Source: a virus. Taken from it: a stretch of DNA of 46,425 bases. The translations under genes and the position numbers were made by a program. Positions 40,106 through 46,425 of the stretch are shown in pieces. The DNA lies in the IMG/VR virus record IMGVR_UViG_3300046524_000595, positions 1-46,425 of that record, one strand, 5' to 3'. The notes below the pieces were generated by a model. That model saw nothing but the letters and a program-made list of their open reading frames with translations. It made no database searches and was not told the origin of the DNA. Each line of letters opens with the position of its first letter. Positions within the stretch are counted from its first letter, which is position 1.

Positions 40106-40183
40106 TTAGCCGCGCCGATCCATCATCGGGGCGACGGAGAAGCGGCGGGAGAGTGGGGCGGGTGTGGCGGGAATAGGGGACAT
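40106..40183 (-). pseudogene. dusA: displaced native dusA 5' end
   Basis: On the minus strand an ATG at 40183 opens a 25-codon frame: MSPIPATPAP, then LSRRFSVAPMMD. At the core it passes into phage sequence and stops at 40106. The conserved part is identical in amino acids to the rebuilt dusA N-terminus, while the codons differ. This is the original dusA start cut off by integration, and excision would restore it. Confidence 0.85.
40118..40126. other. attR core
   Basis: This is the second copy of ATCCATCAT. To its left is phage DNA. To its right is host sequence that, on the minus strand, encodes the native start of DusA. It defines the right end of the prophage. Confidence 0.75.
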
Positions 40184-40311
40184 TAGGGGTACGGAATCGG
40201 TGTGGCTGGGAGGTGGGGGAGTTTATCAGGAATGGGAGGAGGGGGCTTGGGGGCAGGAATGGCAGAGTGGGTTTACAGCGTCCTACTTCTGGACCTGCTG
40301 AGCTTGCTCGA

Positions 40312-40370
40312 CCTGCATTGGATTGAGCGAGACAAATCCAATGCAGGATTGATAGCATGTGGCTATCAAT
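40312..40370 (+). other. two tandem perfect hairpins upstream of the secreted-protein gene
   Basis: CCTGCATTGGATT pairs perfectly (13 bp) with its complement across 10 nt (40312-40347). Directly next to it ATTGATAGC pairs perfectly (9 bp) across 5 nt (40348-40370). They end 14 bp before the ribosome binding site at 40385. They may be a 5'-UTR stabiliser, an attenuator or binding sites for a dimeric regulator. Confidence 0.6.
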
Positions 40371-40397
40371 GTCCACATCCTTGCAGGAACGGAATCC

Positions 40398-41059
40398 ATG
40401 TCGAAAAAATCCATACGTTAGTGCTTTGCCTGGCCGGCCTCGTTGGCGCTATGCAGAGTGCCGTTGCAGCTGACAACCTGTTCAAGAGCTACGGCTACGA
40501 CACGCCAATCACGAAATACACCGAGGCTGGCGGTTACTATGATTGCTCGGAAGAGGTGGGCGCGCCCGCCCGGTGTATTGATGACGTGGATTTCATTGAT
40601 CAGAAATTCACCGCTGGCTTGGTGTTCAGCGGTGACAAGCTGATTATGGTTTCCCTGTTCGCGCCCTATGAGCGTGAACTGTTCGGGCGTGCCATCGGTG
40701 CGCTGGCCAAGTCGTTCGGTCTGGTCGCACTGGCTGACGGCAAGTCGATGCTTGATCTCGTCGATCTGGCGGCTAAAGCTAAAAGCAAGGATGAGTACAC
40801 CGCTAAACTCACCAACTACGAAAGTGTCGCTCTAAACGCCAATAATCTGACCTATTCGTTTATCGAGGGCGCCGCCTCGATCAAAGGGACTCCTAGCGTT
40901 TCTGGTTTGATGGCAGCCGCGCCTGCGAATGTCAGGGGGGCTGATCTGATTGTCACGGGCGAGGGCGAGGAATCGGTCATCATGATCAAGTTTTCTTTCC
41001 CGAAACTTGACGAGAACAAGCTTGTTGAGCAGACCAAAAAACCGGTCGAATCTTTCTGA
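40398..41059 (+). pseudogene. periplasmic hypothetical protein with a one-base frameshift in an A tract
   Basis: AGGA at 40385-40388 and the ATG at 40398 fit a start, but the frame ends after MSKKSIR. One more A in the A6 run at 40404-40409 would join MSKK to IHTLVLCLAGLVGAMQSAVA, a proper signal peptide cleaved at AVA-AD. The mature protein, about 195 aa, then runs unbroken to 41059. Either the run is phase-variable, the gene is inactivated, or the base call is wrong. The mature sequence (NLFKSYGYDTPITKYTEAGG onwards) is not a family I recognise. It lies between the first and second dusA scars. Confidence 0.7.
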
Positions 41060-41102
41060 GTTTGGTACTTCGGCGTTTAACACGCCTCGCTAACAGTAGA
41101 AA

Positions 41103-41150
41103 GGGATAGATTTGTTTGTTTATTTTTAGATGATAAATAAATCCGTCCCC
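41103..41150. repeat. imperfect palindrome ending GTCCCC
   Basis: The left arm GGGATAGATTTGTTTG continues into a T-rich stretch. The right arm is its imperfect complement, containing AAATCCGTCCCC. The arms pair over about 18 bp around a short loop. A related perfect palindrome, GGACAGAT-N6-ATCTGTCC, is at 43502-43523. It lies after the secreted-protein gene and could work as a terminator or as the end of a small mobile palindromic element. Confidence 0.45.
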
Positions 41151-41253
41151 GTTGTTCCTGCTTGCTCAGTACTCTGTGTTTTGTATTGATATCCTACCTT
41201 ACAAGACTGATAAGAGGTCGACTGCTGCAGAGGGAATTTGCGGAACGGTACGG

Positions 41254-41964
41254 TTATCCGCCAACACCGCTAACAATCCCACCGATGACAGATGAGAGGA
41301 GTGGATGAGAAAGGAAATCTGCGAGCTTTGACTTTGCTTCTTCCTTTTCTAGGGGGCTAGCAGTCGAGGCATCAATCTTTTCTATCAATTCAGACAGGGT
41401 AAGTGACATTACGGGGCCGGTAATTGAATGCCCGGCGATGTTGACGTTGCCCGTAACAGGGCCGTTGAATGTGAAATTTGCCATTGGTTTCTCCTGATAA
41501 AGCTTCGCGTACAAAGGGCAATCAGTGTAGTGAAGTGGGGCGACATAGCTCCACGTCCAACGCCAGTCTTTTTCCTTCGGAGCCGGATTCTCCTTAATCA
41601 ATCTTTCAGCGATTTGTCGATCAATGGGGTCTACTATTCGAATGAGTGTTGCTGCGAACCAACCGAACGTATCAAAGGCAGTCTCTGGACAGAAATTCGA
41701 ATAACAGTTGGGAGTGCTACCACCGGAAATTGAAGTAGCTAACTCTACTGTTGCAGGGCTGAGTTCATGCTTCCTCCATTTCTCTAGAGTGGAATCGTGA
41801 AGCTCTTGCGACATGCGAGACGTTGTACCCGCATCTGACAATAGCGCGGCACTTTCAAAATTGCGCGGGCAGCGATGGATACTGGCATAAGGGCAGCGCC
41901 CTGGAAGCCCCTTGCGTACGCTCTGCGCTGAGTACCAAGCAAGATCAGGGAAAGTGGGCAGCAT
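41254..41964 (-). CDS. unrecognised 236-aa protein with Cys-rich N-terminus
   Basis: The ATG at 41964 has AAGGA six bases upstream; a Met at 42006 gives an unlikely leader. The N-terminus (MLPTFPDLAWYSAQSVRKGL, then CPYASIHRCPRNFES) has a conserved-looking Trp/Cys/Pro pattern. The C-terminus has a Gly/Asn/Val repeat-like strand segment (FNGPVTGNVNIAGHSITGPV) followed by helices. I do not recognise a family. The modular look and its place between two attachment-site scars suggest accessory cargo, possibly defence-related, without direct evidence. Confidence 0.65.
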   Translation of the reverse strand: MLPTFPDLAWYSAQSVRKGLPGRCPYASIHRCPRNFESAALLSDAGTTSRMSQELHDSTLEKWRKHELSPATVELATSISGGSTPNCYSNFCPETAFDTFGWFAATLIRIVDPIDRQIAERLIKENPAPKEKDWRWTWSYVAPLHYTDCPLYAKLYQEKPMANFTFNGPVTGNVNIAGHSITGPVMSLTLSELIEKIDASTASPLEKEEAKSKLADFLSHPLLSSVIGGIVSGVGG

Positions 41965-42006
41965 TGGTGATCCTTGGGCGAAAAATAAAATGTGCGCGTA
42001 CAGCAT

Positions 42007-42376
42007 TTAGAGAACTGCGATTGAGGATAGCGCACGATTGACTCGGCAGCGAATGCGCTCTGGCGTGGCGTCTGTTACCTTCGAAAGAAGTACGTGTATG
42101 GTACTGGCAGTGCCCATGATCGGTAGTTGTTACTGCATGGTTAAACAAATTGTTATAAAGCGAAGAGGGATGGCGTTATCGCTAAGCAGGCTCGGGCTCT
42201 GGATGATTACTACACAATCCATTACCGGGCGACGGAGAAGCATCGGTAGAGCGATGCGGGTGTTAGGGCGCATTGGCGGGGGAATTAGGATTGAGGGGGT
42301 AGGCTAGTTCATAGATAGGCGGAAAAGAAAATGTACGTCAATCAAGAAGGTTGCCGTTAATAAATCTGGAGGGGTT
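42007..42376. other. intergenic region with old attachment scar
   Basis: No gene is seen in this stretch of about 370 bp. It holds the promoter side of the leftward 236-aa gene, an ATGGTAC heptamer at 42098, a degenerate ATGGTTA at 42137 (80 bp from the decayed core), the decayed dusA 5' end at 42217-42310, and the ribosome binding site of the HNH gene at 42368. Confidence 0.55.
42217..42310 (-). pseudogene. dusA: second, decayed dusA 5' end (old attachment scar)
   Basis: On the minus strand the segment contains TTCTCCGTCGCCC followed by GGTAATGGATT, aligned with the dusA codons at 40118-40150 (CGGGCGACGGAGAAGC is shared on the + strand). It also shares ACACCCGC and CTAA further on. The frame is broken by substitutions and a deletion. 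It is best read as a dusA 5' end left by an earlier integration at the same site. Confidence 0.68.
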
Positions 42377-43006
42377 GTGGAGAGTATAAGTGTTGATCGG
42401 TTGATTTATATGAGAAACACGCTATACGCGGCGTTGGATAAAAAGCGCTCTGAGCGCTGGTGCCTGACGTTGTGGAGTCGCTTTATCCGTGCAAGAGATG
42501 CTTATAGCTGCGTTGTTTGCAACTCTTCTAATAAAGTTCAAGCCCATCATCTTTTCAGGCGTACTCTATTGCCGCAGGCAAGATTTGAGTTAGGAAACGG
42601 AATCTCGCTTTGCCTAGAGTGCCACAGGCTAGCGCATGATGGATTTAACGGACGGCCCGATATGAATTTGCCTATTGGTGCCGAAGGGGGAGATGATCAA
42701 GATGAGATTACCTTTTACTACGGAAAGTTACTTGAGTCTGCAGAATCTCAAAACTTGAGTCATGAAGAGTTTTACTCGCTGAGTGATGAGATGTTGCAAT
42801 TTTTTGTGAGTGTGCAAGGGTTTGAGTTTCTGCATAGGGCTGTGCGCCAGAAAAAAATAAGCGGATTAACTATGGCCTATCAGATTTGGGCACGGGCGCC
42901 TGAGGGAATGTCGTTAGCTATTTTTAAGGCAAATGTACCTGGGTTTTCTGGTGGAGAACTTCCTGAGTTTATGGTTGGTTATCCCGCCATTTATATCTGT
43001 CGATGA
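42377..43006 (+). CDS. HNH endonuclease
   Basis: The product is 209 aa. The nuclease core is CVVCNSSNKVQAHHLF (Cys pair, then the catalytic His-His) with LGNGISLCLECHRLAHDG (Asn, second Cys pair and His). This is the zinc-stabilised HNH fold. About 50 residues precede it and 115 follow, the latter without a recognised domain. GGAGGGG stands 2-4 bases before a GTG start at 42377; an ATG at 42410 has no ribosome binding site. The gene is AT-rich relative to the host and is alone in the segment between the second and third scars, so a defence or homing role is possible. Confidence 0.82.
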   Translation: MESISVDRLIYMRNTLYAALDKKRSERWCLTLWSRFIRARDAYSCVVCNSSNKVQAHHLFRRTLLPQARFELGNGISLCLECHRLAHDGFNGRPDMNLPIGAEGGDDQDEITFYYGKLLESAESQNLSHEEFYSLSDEMLQFFVSVQGFEFLHRAVRQKKISGLTMAYQIWARAPEGMSLAIFKANVPGFSGGELPEFMVGYPAIYICR

Positions 43007-43109
43007 TTTTTCTTAGATGCCTGTGAAAACTCATATTTCCGATTTCGAAAGTGACATGGAGGTAGGTATTCTTTATCTGTTTAAATCAGTTTACGTTTAG
43101 TCATAATGC

Positions 43110-43412
43110 CCTACACCACCTTGAGCCTCCCCCTACACCTAAGACAGAATCCCCCGGCTTGTACGTCTAGCACGCACGCTCTATCGTCGCCACATCACTA
43201 AAAACCAGTGATCGGGTTTGGTAGCCCGCTTCGTGTCTAGATGCATCGCATCACCAATTTCAGTCGCTTTCGCAGGACTCGGATTTCATGGTGGTCATTC
43301 GTGGGCGCCGGGTTCTAGTGCGACCGGTCTACCAACCCGCGTATGGCCGCCACCCATCGTTTGGTAGCGTGGGTGACGGCTCCTTTTAGTAATCGCGCTA
43401 GAGGTTCCATCT
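43110..43412 (+). ncRNA. structured leader, copy 1 (alternating TTTGGTAG / CTACCAAC motifs)
   Basis: This segment is closely related to 45224-45535. It contains CGGGTTTGGTAGCCCG (43213-43228), which can fold on itself, then CTACCAACCCG (43329-43339), which is complementary to it, then a second GTTTGGTAG (43359-43367). The middle motif can pair with either outer copy, so two exclusive folds are possible. It precedes a truncated DUF6124-like gene. No promoter or transcript is proven; a cis-acting leader is inferred from conservation in two copies. Confidence 0.5.
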
Positions 43413-43511
43413 ATGTTCAAAATAACGCCCAACCCGCCAGAAACCGATCCCGCATCCCCCTACGAATCCCTCAACTCCAAAAAACTCCACGAAGCCGCCG
43501 AGGACAGATAA
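43413..43511 (+). pseudogene. truncated DUF6124-like gene
   Basis: The ATG at 43413 opens MFKITPNPPETDPASPYESL, nearly identical to the intact gene at 45536. After 30 codons the similarity stops at GCCGCCGAG, where the palindrome GGACAGAT-N6-ATCTGTCC begins and supplies a stop codon. About 90 C-terminal residues are missing. The junction suggests insertion or deletion at the palindrome after duplication. Confidence 0.75.
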
Positions 43512-43523
43512 ATAAATCTGTCC
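43502..43523. repeat. perfect palindrome at the truncation point
   Basis: GGACAGAT and ATCTGTCC form an 8-bp perfect stem with an AAATAA loop exactly where the DUF6124-like reading frame departs from its intact copy. The sequence type (AAATAAATCTGTCC) resembles the palindrome at 41103-41150, so both could be copies of one small mobile element. Confidence 0.5.
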
Positions 43524-43579
43524 ATTGTCGATAGCAGTTTTCCATCGATGATCTGTCTTCATGAGGGAAAGGTCAGCTA

Positions 43580-43634
43580 GGGCAATGCTATTGCCCCATG
43601 TATTGATGCTGTTCAGAGTGAGCTGAACAGCATC
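43580..43634. terminator. two hairpins after the YfbU-like gene
   Basis: GATGCTGTTCA pairs perfectly (11 bp) across 8 nt (43605-43634). GGGCAAT pairs perfectly (7 bp) across 3 nt (43580-43596). Both lie downstream of the leftward gene ending at 43704. No T run follows, so they may act as 3'-end stabilisers or a factor-dependent terminator. Confidence 0.4.
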
Positions 43635-43703
43635 GCCACACCTTGCCATCGCGCAAAACACAGGTTAAATGGTTGCTGATAATCAACTTTGTCGAAAGCC
43701 TAA

Positions 43704-44513
43704 TTAGCCTAATCGGCGATCTAAAATTATTTCTTGAAGAGAGTCAATGTTAAGCTCCGAGTAATGTTTAATGTGGTCACGATAAACACTCAGCAGCTTA
43801 TTGTAGGCCGTAGAGTAGTCATTCTCACTAGATATAATATGGGGGCCATATTTCCCCGTGCGCGAGTCAAGCCAGTCAACCAGCGCTGCCATTTCATTGA
43901 GCTGTAAAGAGTCTTTGGCGAACCCTGAAAAACGCAGCGGTATACTATTTCGCTTGCTGAATTTATTGATAATGTCAACAGCTTCATCACGATCATAGGT
44001 TTGATCCAAGCAGTTCTTGATGCTATTAAACATCCGAACCAACTCACTTGCGTATTTCAGATTTCGAATAGTATCAGTATTCGACTCCTTATTGAGCAGT
44101 GAAAGAATCGTATGGTTTTGAAAGCTCGTGCTAACAGTCTTGAGGCCCTCAGCATCGAGCTCAAAGAACCAGAAAAACCGATTGAGATAGATACTTTTCA
44201 CCACGTCAATCTGAGTAATCTCTGTAATTCTTCCGTCATGATACGGCTTGCTGTGAGACGAAGATGGGACGTGGACCATCAACTCAAGCTGTTCCAGTTG
44301 AAAAAACAAGCTCAGTCGCTGACCGAGAGGCAGCTCATCCGGCGATTCTTGTCCTCCTCGCTGATGTCGGGCAATGCCTTGCGAGATGTACATGCGAGCA
44401 ACATCGGAGCGGCTCGGAATGTAGGAAGTATCAACTGAGTTTCGAATTTCATCCAAGTCGTCAAGCTGTTGCTGCGGGATGCGAATTTCAAGCCTTTGAT
44501 CTTTAACGTCCAT
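43704..44513 (-). CDS. RHH-YfbU family protein
   Basis: The product is 269 aa from the ATG at 44513, which has GGAG upstream. Residues 1-45 (MDVKDQRLEIRIPQQQLDDL, then SRSDVARMYISQGI) look like a ribbon-helix-helix DNA-binding domain. The rest resembles YfbU, including LGQRLSLFFQLEQLEL, RFSGFAKDSLQLNEMAALVD and the C-terminal YNKLLSVYRDHIKHYSEL. YfbU has been linked to cell death regulation in E. coli, but its molecular role is unclear. The fusion suggests a self-regulating or DNA-associated effector. It lies alone, AT-rich, in the accessory segment. Confidence 0.75.
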   Translation of the reverse strand: MDVKDQRLEIRIPQQQLDDLDEIRNSVDTSYIPSRSDVARMYISQGIARHQRGGQESPDELPLGQRLSLFFQLEQLELMVHVPSSSHSKPYHDGRITEITQIDVVKSIYLNRFFWFFELDAEGLKTVSTSFQNHTILSLLNKESNTDTIRNLKYASELVRMFNSIKNCLDQTYDRDEAVDIINKFSKRNSIPLRFSGFAKDSLQLNEMAALVDWLDSRTGKYGPHIISSENDYSTAYNKLLSVYRDHIKHYSELNIDSLQEIILDRRLG

Positions 44514-45223
44514 AAGGACTCCAGTGCTCGCCAAAAAGGCTGTCAGATTGATGTACGGTTGTGTTCGTACACTGTACGGTGATGGTCGTACGCTGGCAAT
44601 CCTTTGGCTGCACTTTATTTCGTTCGCATACAGATTGGCGCTGAATTGTTGACTCATCCCAGTAGCTATGATTTGGGTGAGACCCGTCTCTAATAACCGG
44701 CCCGGCTTCGTTTGAGATGACTCGCGCTCTTATCAATCGTGTGAAGCGACGCCGAACTCTCTTACTCTGCTCTAAAAAAGCGTTTTGCCGCTCAGCTTAA
44801 ACAACCAGCTCCATCGTTCCTGTTTTTAGGGGCAGCTCATTTTGATAAGCCCATACCAACACGTCCGCGTGAGTACTCGCCTGTCTTGGTTTCCTACCCG
44901 TTTTGAAAAAAAACAAGCATAGCAGTGACAATGCTTGGTCCTGCTAAAGCAAGTGAGAAAAGGGGAAAAGGCTTCATTGGGTAGGAATGGTATTGGTACG
45001 AAAGTGGTACGGCGTTGTTGGTGGTTCGCTGTAGGCCACGTTTTTATTTGTCTACAGGGATAGTTTTTCTAATCCATCGTTCGGAGCGATGCAAAGTGCT
45101 TGGAAAAGGGTCGCAGTGCTCCAAGCACTGGAGACAGTAATTAAGTCGATCACCGTGCTCGTAGAGCTTTCCAAACAGAAAAAATGCGTCTGTTTAAATG
45201 AAGCCTGTTCCTGCAGTCCTAAG
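44514..45223. other. intergenic region with third dusA-type attachment scar
   Basis: I see no gene in this stretch of about 700 bp. The region upstream of the YfbU-like start contains inverted GTACG-rich repeats near 44550-44590 (TGTACGGTTG, CGTACACTGTACGG, GGTCGTACGC) that could be its operator. Further right are the paired GGTAC arms (44993-45010) and the dusA-like core at 45072. Confidence 0.5.
44993..45092. other. third attR-like site
   Basis: TTGGTAC (44993-44999) and GTGGTAC (45004-45010) repeat the 11-bp spacing of the attR arms. A core-like ATCCATCGT begins at 45072, which is 79 bp from the first arm, exactly as at 40039/40118. The following bases on the minus strand (TCGCTCCGAACGATGGAT) align with dusA TCGCCCCGATGATGGAT with one gap. 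CTACAGG before the core is also shared. This marks the outer end of an older dusA-targeted element. Confidence 0.6.
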
Positions 45224-45535
45224 CCTACACTCCCTTGCGCCTCCCCCTACACCTAAGACAGAATCCCCCGGCTTGTGCCTCTAGCCCGCAGGTTCTATCG
45301 TCCCTACGTCACTGAAAACCAGTGATCGGGTTTGGTAGCCCGTCTCCGTCAGAAGCACAAGACTACTGTCTTGCGAGGGCGTTTCTCGTCTTCGTTTTAT
45401 GGTGGTCATGCGCGGGGCGTCTTCGGATGCGCCGGGGTTCCTGACGACCGGTCTACCAACCTGCGTATGGCCTCCACCCTTCGTTTGGTAGCGAGAGTGA
45501 TGGCTCCTTTTCGTTTATCCGTCAGGAGTTACACC
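45224..45535 (+). ncRNA. structured leader, copy 2
   Basis: This is the intact-gene counterpart of 43110-43412. It shares long identical blocks (CCTACACCTAAGACAGAATC, CCAGTGATCGGGTTTGGTAG). It has TTTGGTAG (45331-45338), CTACCAACC (45453-45461) and TTTGGTAG (45484-45491), so the same alternating pairings are possible. It ends at the ribosome binding site of the DUF6124-like gene. The middle parts of the two copies differ, while the pairing motifs are kept, which argues for RNA-level function. Confidence 0.55.
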
Positions 45536-45898
45536 ATGTTCAAACCAACACCGAATCCACCAGAAACCTATCCCGCATCCCCCTACGAATCCCTCAACTC
45601 CAAAAAACTCCACGAAGCCGCCGAGCGGGCGCTCGATCACTACCTCCTTCCCGCCGGCCACATCATGGCCAGCGTCAACGAGCCCGAGCGCATGTACCTC
45701 GCCAACCCAAAGTACGACTCCGAATCCCTATTGGCCAATGCCAGTGAAACGCTGAGTTCCGCCTCGGAAATGCTCAACAATTTCGCCGCAGCACTCGAAC
45801 CCTCTCACCGCAAAACCGCTTTGGGCATTGCGCAGGTGGTGATGTTGGGGGAGTTGGCGGTGAATCAGGCGTTGGATAACGTTGAGGTTAAAGCTTAA
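45536..45898 (+). CDS. DUF6124-like Pseudomonas protein
   Basis: The product is 120 aa. MFKPTPNPPETYPASPYESL, then NSKKLHEAAERALDHYL and a C-terminal IAQVVMLGELAVNQALD, are the hallmarks of a family frequent in Pseudomonas genomes (DUF6124, from memory). It is helical and has no known function. AGGAG precedes the ATG at 45536. A long conserved leader stands upstream and a truncated paralogue with the same leader is 2.1 kb to the left. Confidence 0.82.
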   Translation: MFKPTPNPPETYPASPYESLNSKKLHEAAERALDHYLLPAGHIMASVNEPERMYLANPKYDSESLLANASETLSSASEMLNNFAAALEPSHRKTALGIAQVVMLGELAVNQALDNVEVKA

Positions 45899-46020
45899 AT
45901 CCTGTCCCACTGTGGCGAGCGGCTTGACCGTCGCCACGGTGGGGCTGGTAGCGCGCGGTGATCGAGAGGGATCACATGTCACTGCTCGGTGGTAACCGGG
46001 GCTATCGAGCACGGCAGCGC

Positions 46021-46425
46021 TCATTTTCGGTAATGCCTCGATATCTCTTTCCATATGTATTTGTATCGAAACTCAAGCCAGCGAATCAGCAGTTTGTCTA
46101 GCTGACGTCTGAAGCGGCTGCGTTCTCGGGCTTTCAATGTTTCTGCGATGTCAGCCTTCAATTGCTCCAGGTTGAACGCCGACCAAATCATCGGGATCAC
46201 GGTCTCGAGATTCGTATGGCAAACCGGTGCCACTTCTTCATAGAGGATTCGCTTGATCTCTTGCCGATCGTAATCCTCGGTTTGGCGCGCGATGAATTCG
46301 TAGTTGACCTCATTGTCGACAAACGCGTCGGATAACGACCAATAGACATCGGAGCGTTCTTTTTCAGTCGCTGATGCCCAGCTTCGCTTGGCGGGGGCAG
46401 TGTTGGAGGAGGTTGGTTTGTCCAT
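46021..46425 (-). CDS. DUF7079-like protein at window edge
   Basis: The product is 134 aa if the ATG at the last base of the window is the start; it may extend beyond. The core VYWSLSDAFVDNEVNYEFIA, then IKRILYEEVAPVCHTNLETV, resembles the DUF7079 family as I remember it, small helical proteins seen next to toxin or effector genes in several bacteria. The end is basic (FRYKYIWKEISRHYRK). The function is not known. Confidence 0.6.
   Translation of the reverse strand: MDKPTSSNTAPAKRSWASATEKERSDVYWSLSDAFVDNEVNYEFIARQTEDYDRQEIKRILYEEVAPVCHTNLETVIPMIWSAFNLEQLKADIAETLKARERSRFRRQLDKLLIRWLEFRYKYIWKEISRHYRK

Larger units (their letters stand above)
39052..40117. other. non-coding right arm of the prophage (cos to attR)
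   Basis: I see no convincing gene here. Short open frames at 39263-39548 and 39661-39951 lack good ribosome binding sites. The stretch contains the promoter side of the ATPase gene, the cos-like site (39322-39340), a 7-bp hairpin (39386-39407), the GTAAT cluster (39545-39851) and the paired GGTAC arms (40039-40056). It corresponds to the segment between cosR and attP in the phage genome. Confidence 0.6.
2299..40126. mobile_element. P2-like prophage inserted in dusA
   Basis: The element is bounded by two copies of the 9-bp core ATCCATCAT (2299-2307 and 40118-40126). To the left of the first is the dusA body, and to the right of the second is the displaced dusA 5' end. It encodes a tyrosine integrase, CI-like and Cro-like regulators, a replication protein, an Ogr activator, and every P2 head, tail and lysis function from Q to D. 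A cos-like site is also present. No structural gene is visibly broken, so the prophage may be inducible. Integration at dusA by a dedicated class of integrases is known from other Proteobacteria. Confidence 0.93.

Noticed and set aside
36769-43006. AAA ATPase and HNH endonuclease as a two-gene Septu-like defence system
   Set aside because: The genes are more than 3 kb apart, on opposite strands, and on different sides of the prophage attR. They belong to different elements.

Overview
The window is Pseudomonas DNA, most likely from the P. fluorescens group. The grounds are the host genes uppP and dusA, a typical Pseudomonas REP pair at 296-394, and a DUF6124-like gene at 45536-45898. Its main content is one complete-looking P2-like prophage of about 37.8 kb (2299-40126), inserted into the 5' end of dusA. 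All functions were assigned by reading the sequence; no database search was run.

Layout. Positions 1-2379 are host: a REP element, uppP (+) and dusA (-), converging on a hairpin with a GCAA loop. The left junction (attL) lies inside dusA codons. The phage supplies a new dusA start and N-terminus, and the displaced native dusA 5' end lies at the right junction (40106-40183). Reading rightwards, the prophage has int, a PrtN-like gene, a leftward early operon (C5 cytosine methyltransferase, small proteins, a 904-aa zinc/Toprim/helicase replication protein, an Ogr-type activator, a CII/YmfL-like regulator, a Cro-like HTH) and a divergent CI-like repressor. A cargo block follows (11.9-14.6 kb). 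The late genes come next, in P2 order but read from right to left: D U T E' E FII FI / G H I J W V / S R, spanins, endolysin, holin, X L M N O. The divergent P and Q genes follow.

Two AT-rich cargo genes look like anti-phage or exclusion modules. One is a protein with two PD-(D/E)XK-like domains, placed between S and V (26352-27452). The other is a 760-aa AAA_13/RloC-like ATPase between Q and the cos-like site (36769-39051). The cos-like sequence at 39322-39340 matches the start of P2 DNA as I remember it.

Late control. A 19-bp dyad, TGTA-N11-TACA, lies upstream of the P/O, V and FI transcription units. In all four promoters a -10-like hexamer ends exactly 49 bp from the dyad centre. One dyad appears to drive P and O in both directions. 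P and V have no Shine-Dalgarno sequence, and the predicted transcription start is 1 nt from their ATG, so these mRNAs may be leaderless.

Right flank (40.1-46.4 kb). This looks like a stack of older insertions at the same dusA target. A second, decayed dusA 5' end lies at 42217. A third core-like sequence at 45072 has the same paired GGTAC arms at the same 79-bp distance as the prophage attR. The segments between them carry a secreted protein with a one-base frameshift, an unrecognised 236-aa protein, an HNH endonuclease and an RHH-YfbU protein. They also carry a duplicated leader with alternative-pairing motifs upstream of DUF6124-like genes, one of which is truncated. The window ends at a probable DUF7079 gene.
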